Assembly: GCF_021390395.1 (NCBI RefSeq)
Contig: NZ_JAJUWT010000028.1
Location: 62,001-126,000 of the forward strand
Length of the DNA stretch: 64,000 nucleotides
Source of the DNA: Saccharothrix sp. S26
GTDB taxonomy: Bacteria; Actinomycetota; Actinomycetes; Mycobacteriales; Pseudonocardiaceae
Reading direction: 5' to 3'
Below the pieces are notes generated by a model. The model worked only from the letters and a program-made list of their open reading frames with translations, was not told where the DNA came from and ran no database searches. Position 1 is the stretch's first letter; every line of letters begins with the position of its first letter. This document shows positions 59,901-64,000 of this stretch, piece by piece. The position numbers and the translations under genes are program-made.

Positions 59901-62297
59901 ATGATGAACAGGACGACGGGGGTCGCGACGACGCCGGCGGGCGACGGCGTCCCGACTGCCGCCGACCAGCCGGACGCGGTGTGGCGGGACGTCACCCGGC
60001 CCGCCGCCGAACGGGTCGACGCGCTCGTCGCGGAGATGACCCTCGAGGAGAAGCTCGCGCAGCTCGTCGGCGTCTGGGTCGGCGCGGACCCCTCCGGCGC
60101 GGGCGTCGCGCCGCACCAGCACGACATGACCAGTGAGCCGGTGGTCTGGGCGGACGTCATCTCCGCCGGCCTGGGCCAGCTCACCCGCCCGTTCGGCACC
60201 CGGCCGGTCGACCCGGTGGCCGGGGCCCGTTCCCTGGCCGCGTCGCAGCGGGAGGTGGCCGCCGCCAACCGGTTCGGCATCCCGGCGCTGGTGCACGAGG
60301 AGTGCCTCACCGGGTTCGCCGCCTGGCGGGCCACGGCCTACCCCGCGCCGCTGGCCTGGGGCGCGTCGTTCGACCCCGGGCTGGTCGCCGAGATGTCCGG
60401 CCTGATCGGCCGCTCGATGCGCGCGGCGGGCGTGCACCAGGGGTTGGCCCCGGTCCTGGACGTCACCCGCGACTACCGCTGGGGCCGCACCGAAGAGACC
60501 ATCGGCGAAGACCCGTACCTGGTCGGCACGGTCGCCACCGCGTACGTGCGCGGTCTGGAACAGTCGGGCATCGTCGCCACGCTCAAGCACTTCGCCGGTT
60601 ACTCCGCCTCCCGCGCCGGGCGCAACCTGGCTCCGGTGGCGATCGGGCCGCGCGAGTTCGCCGACGTGGTGCTGCCGCCGTTCGAGATGGCCGTGCGCGA
60701 CGGCGGCGTGCGGTCGGTCATGCAGTCCTACACCGAGATCGACGGCGTGCCGTCGGCGGCCGACGCGGGCCTGCTGACCACGCTGCTGCGCGACACCTGG
60801 GGCTTCGACGGCACGGTGGTCGCCGACTACTTCGCGGTGAAGTTCCTCCAGACCCTGCACGGCGTCGCCGAGGACGAGGCGCACGCCGCCGCCCTGGCCT
60901 TGGCGGCGGGCGTGGACGTGGAGCTGCCGACCGTGCGCTGTTACGGCGCGCCGCTGCGCGCAGCGGTCGAGCGCGGTGACGTGGCCGAGGAGCTGGTGGA
61001 CCGGGCGTTGCGCCGCGTGCTGCGCCAGAAGGTGGAACTGGGTTTGCTCGACCCGGACTGGTCGCCCCTGCCGCCCGACGTCGACGACCTGCGGCTGGAC
61101 TCGCCGCGCGACCAGGAGGTGGCGCTGCGGCTGGCGCGCGAGTCCGTGGTGCTGCTGGCCAACGACGGCGTGCTGCCGCTGCGGCCGGACGTGCGGCTGG
61201 CCGTGGTCGGACCGCTCGCCGACGACCCGATGGCGATGCTGGGCTGCTACTCGTTCCCCGCGCACATCGGCGTGCACCACCCGGACGCCGGGCTGGGCCT
61301 GGAGATCCCGACCGTGCTGTCGGCGTTGCGCGATGCCGTAGGCGGCGACATCGCCCACGCGAAGGGCTGCGAGGTCTCCGCCGAGCCCGACGCGGACGAC
61401 ATCGCGGCCGCCGTCGCCGCGGCACGGGACGCGGACGTCGCCGTCGTCGCGGTCGGTGACCTGGCGGGCCTGTTCGGGCGCGGCACGTCGGGCGAGGGGT
61501 GCGACGCGACCGACCTGCGGCTGCCCGGAGCGCAGGCCGAACTGGTCCGGGCCGTGCGGGCGACCGGCACGCCGGTCGTGCTGCTGCTGATCACCGGGCG
61601 GCCTTACGCGATCGGCGACCTGGCCGACGGCGCGGCCGCGGTCGTGCAGGCGTTCTTCCCCGGCCAGCTCGGCGGCCGGGCCATCGCCGACGTCCTGACC
61701 GGCGCGGTGTCCCCGTCGGGCCGGCTGCCGGTCGGCATCCCCGGCGACCCCTCCGGCCAACCGGGCACCTACCTGTCCGCGCCGCTCGGGCGGCGCACGG
61801 AGGTGTCCAACGTGGACCCGACGCACGCCTTCCCGTTCGGCCACGGCCTGGGCTACGACACGTTCACCTGGTCGTCCGTGCGCGTGGTGTCCGGCGACAC
61901 GCCGTGGACCACCGACGGTGAGGTGGAGCTGGAACTGGAGGTGCGCAACCCCGGCGAACGGCCCGGCGCGGACGTGGTGCAGCTGTACCTGCACGACCCC
62001 GTCGCCCAGGTGACCCGCCCGGTCGTGCGGCTCATCGGCTACGCGCGGGTCGAGCTGGCCGGCGGCGCGTCGGCCCGCGTCACGTTCCGCGTGCCCGCGG
62101 ACGTCACGTCGTTCACCGGCCTGGCGGGCAAGCGCGTGGTCGAGCCGGGCGCGGTGCAGTTGCGCGTGTCCCGGTCGAGCGCGGACGTGCACGAAGCGGT
62201 GGACCTCGCGCTCGTGGGCCCGCTGCGCGAAGTCGACCACACGCGGCGGTGGCACACCGCGGTGTCGGTCACCCACGAGGAGGTGGAGCGAGCATGA
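59901..62297 (+). CDS. GH3 beta-glycosidase (beta-xylosidase/beta-glucosidase)
   Basis: 798 residues. The GH3 N-barrel has PALVHEECLTGFAAW, KHFAGYSASRAGRN and the nucleophile Asp in TVVADYFAVKF. The C-terminal Rossmann-like domain (SVVLLANDGVLPL) and a fibronectin-III-like domain (NPGERPGADVVQLYLHDPV) follow. No signal peptide. The xylosidase branch is suggested by YFAVKF and by the xylan-type boxes, but glucosidase is possible. ATG 59901 is used; frames extend upstream to 59793. Its stop overlaps the permease start (ATGA). Confidence 0.92.
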   Translation: MMNRTTGVATTPAGDGVPTAADQPDAVWRDVTRPAAERVDALVAEMTLEEKLAQLVGVWVGADPSGAGVAPHQHDMTSEPVVWADVISAGLGQLTRPFGTRPVDPVAGARSLAASQREVAAANRFGIPALVHEECLTGFAAWRATAYPAPLAWGASFDPGLVAEMSGLIGRSMRAAGVHQGLAPVLDVTRDYRWGRTEETIGEDPYLVGTVATAYVRGLEQSGIVATLKHFAGYSASRAGRNLAPVAIGPREFADVVLPPFEMAVRDGGVRSVMQSYTEIDGVPSAADAGLLTTLLRDTWGFDGTVVADYFAVKFLQTLHGVAEDEAHAAALALAAGVDVELPTVRCYGAPLRAAVERGDVAEELVDRALRRVLRQKVELGLLDPDWSPLPPDVDDLRLDSPRDQEVALRLARESVVLLANDGVLPLRPDVRLAVVGPLADDPMAMLGCYSFPAHIGVHHPDAGLGLEIPTVLSALRDAVGGDIAHAKGCEVSAEPDADDIAAAVAAARDADVAVVAVGDLAGLFGRGTSGEGCDATDLRLPGAQAELVRAVRATGTPVVLLLITGRPYAIGDLADGAAAVVQAFFPGQLGGRAIADVLTGAVSPSGRLPVGIPGDPSGQPGTYLSAPLGRRTEVSNVDPTHAFPFGHGLGYDTFTWSSVRVVSGDTPWTTDGEVELELEVRNPGERPGADVVQLYLHDPVAQVTRPVVRLIGYARVELAGGASARVTFRVPADVTSFTGLAGKRVVEPGAVQLRVSRSSADVHEAVDLALVGPLREVDHTRRWHTAVSVTHEEVERA

Positions 62298-63283
62298 CCA
62301 CCCAGATCAGCGAACCCGCGGCCGGACCCGCGACCGACCGGCCCCGAAAACCACCGAGGACGACCAAGGCACCCCGGTACCGGACCACCTGGCGCAAGGC
62401 GTTCAAGCGCGACTGGCAGCTCTACACGCTCGCCATCGTCCCGCTGGTGTTCTTCCTCGTCTTCCGGTACGCGCCGATGCTCGGCAACGTCATCGCGTTC
62501 CGCAAGTTCGTGCCCGGCGGCAGCATCTACGGCGAGACGTGGGTCGGCCTGCGCTACGTCAAGATGTTCATCAACGACCCGAACTTCTGGGAGGTCTTCG
62601 GCAACACGATGGCGCTCGGCGCGCTGTCGCTCGTGTTCACCTTCCCGCTGCCGATCGTGCTGGCACTGCTGCTCAACGAGGTCCGCTCGCGCTACTTCAA
62701 GCGGTTCGTGCAGACCGTGTCCTACCTGCCGCACTTCCTGTCGATCGTGATCGTGGCCGGCATGGTGATGCAGTTGGTGTCGCTGGAGGGCACGGTCAAC
62801 CAGGTCGTCCGCGCGCTCGGCGGCGAGGCGACCTCGTTCATCCAGGACCCGGGCTGGTTCCGCACGATCTACGTCTCCTCCGAGGTCTGGCAGACCGTCG
62901 GCTGGGGCACGATCCTCTACCTCGCCGCGCTGACCACGATCGACGCGCAGCTCTACGAGGCGGCCCGGATCGACGGGGCGAACCGCTGGCAGCAGACCTG
63001 GCACGTGACGCTGCCCGGCATCCGGCCGACGATGATCACGCTGCTGATCCTCAACATCGGCACGTTCATGGCGGTCGGGTTCGAGAAGGTCCTGCTGCTG
63101 TACAACCCGCTGACCTACCCCACCGCGGACGTCGTCTCGACCTACCTGTACCGGGTCGGCCTGGTGTCCAACAACTTCAGCTACGCCGCCGCGATCGGCC
63201 TGTTCGAGTCGGTCATCGGCCTGACGCTGATCCTGTCCGCCAACGCGATCTCGCGCCGCACAGTGGGGACGAGCCTGTGGTGA
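62294..63283 (+). CDS. sugar ABC permease, LplB type
   Basis: 329 residues. Six membrane segments beginning WQLYTLAIVPLVFFLVFRYAP; EAA loop LYEAARIDGANRWQQTWHVT. The LplB/YtcP branch of CUT1 imports complex polysaccharides or oligosaccharides. ATG 62294 lies in the stop of the GH3 gene, and its own stop overlaps the next permease start. No ATPase or binding protein is within the window. Confidence 0.93.
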   Translation: MTTQISEPAAGPATDRPRKPPRTTKAPRYRTTWRKAFKRDWQLYTLAIVPLVFFLVFRYAPMLGNVIAFRKFVPGGSIYGETWVGLRYVKMFINDPNFWEVFGNTMALGALSLVFTFPLPIVLALLLNEVRSRYFKRFVQTVSYLPHFLSIVIVAGMVMQLVSLEGTVNQVVRALGGEATSFIQDPGWFRTIYVSSEVWQTVGWGTILYLAALTTIDAQLYEAARIDGANRWQQTWHVTLPGIRPTMITLLILNIGTFMAVGFEKVLLLYNPLTYPTADVVSTYLYRVGLVSNNFSYAAAIGLFESVIGLTLILSANAISRRTVGTSLW

Positions 63284-64000
63284 CCACCGACCCGACGCGC
63301 GTCATGGAGCGGCTGGACAAGCCCGCCGGGCCCCGCCGCACGTCGCTGGACGACTCCCCCGGCTACCGGGTCTTCCGCGTGGTCAACACGATCGTGCTGC
63401 TCGGCGTGGTCGCGGTGACGCTGTACCCGTTCGTCAACATCGTCGCGCAGTCGTTCAGCAGCGAGGTCTACATCCGCACCGGCCAGGTCAACCTGGTGCC
63501 GCGCGGGTTCAACCTCGACACCTACAAGCTGGTCGCGTCCGACCCGGCGTTCTGGAACAGCTACCTCAACACCGTCGTCTACACCGTGACCGCCACCGCG
63601 ATCTCGATCGTGCTCACCACGATCTACGCGTACGTGCTGTCCAAGCACCGGCTCAAGGGCCGCGGCCTGCTGGTCGGCATCGCGGTGTTCACGATGTTCT
63701 TCAACGGCGGCCTGATCCCGAACTACGTGCTGGTCAACGGGCTCGGCCTGACCAACACCATCTGGGCGATCGTGCTGCCGAACGCGATCAGCGTGTTCAA
63801 CCTGCTGGTGATGAAGGCGTTCTTCGAGAGCCTGCCGTCCGAGCTGGAGGAGGCCGCCGCGATCGACGGCCTCAACACCTACGGCATCCTGCTGCGGATC
63901 GTGCTGCCGCTGTCGAAGGCCGTGCTCGCCACCATGATCCTGTTCTACGCGGTGGCGAACTGGAACTCGTGGTTCCAGGCGTTCCTCTACCTCGACCGGG
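63280..64000 (+). CDS. sugar ABC permease, YtcP type (runs off window)
   Basis: Partial, about 240 residues without a stop. It opens VTTDPTRVMERLDKPAGPRR; a first membrane segment is VVNTIVLLGVVAVTLYPFVN and the EAA loop ELEEAAAIDGLNTYGILLRI. GTG 63280 overlaps the LplB stop. It is the partner permease; a binding protein is expected just downstream. Confidence 0.9.
   Translation, partial: MTTDPTRVMERLDKPAGPRRTSLDDSPGYRVFRVVNTIVLLGVVAVTLYPFVNIVAQSFSSEVYIRTGQVNLVPRGFNLDTYKLVASDPAFWNSYLNTVVYTVTATAISIVLTTIYAYVLSKHRLKGRGLLVGIAVFTMFFNGGLIPNYVLVNGLGLTNTIWAIVLPNAISVFNLLVMKAFFESLPSELEEAAAIDGLNTYGILLRIVLPLSKAVLATMILFYAVANWNSWFQAFLYLDR

Noticed and set aside
1..64000. tRNA, rRNA, CRISPR arrays, transposases, phage or conjugation genes
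   Set aside because: None recognised on either strand; the tandem 22-bp units lack the fixed spacer-repeat order of CRISPR.

Overview
The window is very GC-rich, with GTG/TTG starts, short intergenic gaps, many 1-4 bp stop/start overlaps (ATGA, GTGA), F420/FMN-type oxidoreductases and actinobacterial LexA boxes. This points to a filamentous actinomycete, most likely Pseudonocardiales (Saccharothrix/Lentzea/Actinosynnema-like; inferred, no 16S or tRNA gene is present). I see no rRNA, tRNA, CRISPR array, transposase or prophage genes. The only mobile elements recognised are two inteins.

Layout. 0.46-4.6 kb: a frame-disrupted SF1 helicase, an alpha/beta hydrolase and an RsbW-like anti-sigma kinase. 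4.7-6.8 kb: a secreted GH26 mannanase with two CBM35 modules and a CBM2, preceded by a CelR/CebR-type box. 7-14 kb: divergent SDR/TetR, a large ATPase regulator, and an FMN reductase-DrrAB-type exporter operon. 14-20.7 kb: hisG, a membrane acyltransferase, GNAT, an LLM monooxygenase/FMN reductase pair, an acyl-CoA-dehydrogenase-fold enzyme and a thioesterase-like protein. 20.7-27.7 kb: a second type II topoisomerase operon (parE-parC-like) in which BOTH subunits carry inteins. 27.8-34 kb: a small membrane protein behind a LexA box, a large unknown protein with an ADP-ribosyltransferase-like C-terminus, a deacetylase, a DUF4015 glycosidase and a DUF3152 metalloprotease-like protein. 34-40 kb: an oligosaccharide ABC importer, GH1 beta-glucosidase and LacI regulator. 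40-47 kb: a membrane protein/lipoprotein pair, zinc alcohol dehydrogenase, UlaG-like hydrolase and fused isobutyryl-CoA mutase IcmF. 47.5-52.7 kb: a small protein, AlkB with a perfect LexA box, a secreted GH5-CBM2 cellulase with a second CelR-type box, CsbD, and an esterase/beta-lactamase-fold pair. 52.9-58.4 kb: an XRE-NACHT-membrane protein (possible phage defence), HxlR, AI-2E-family transporter and glutathionyl-hydroquinone-reductase-like enzyme. 58.5-64 kb: LacI, GH3 glycosidase and a second ABC sugar permease pair running off the end.

Plant-biomass use is the main metabolic theme: secreted GH26 and GH5 enzymes share one operator type, a CUT1 importer with GH1 takes up and splits beta-glucosides, and a separate LacI/GH3/permease locus with its own boxes probably handles xylo-oligosaccharides or similar sugars. 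A second theme is DNA maintenance: an intein-laden topoisomerase and two LexA-box genes. A 22-bp tandem repeat family occurs in two gene-free gaps 44 kb apart in opposite orientation.
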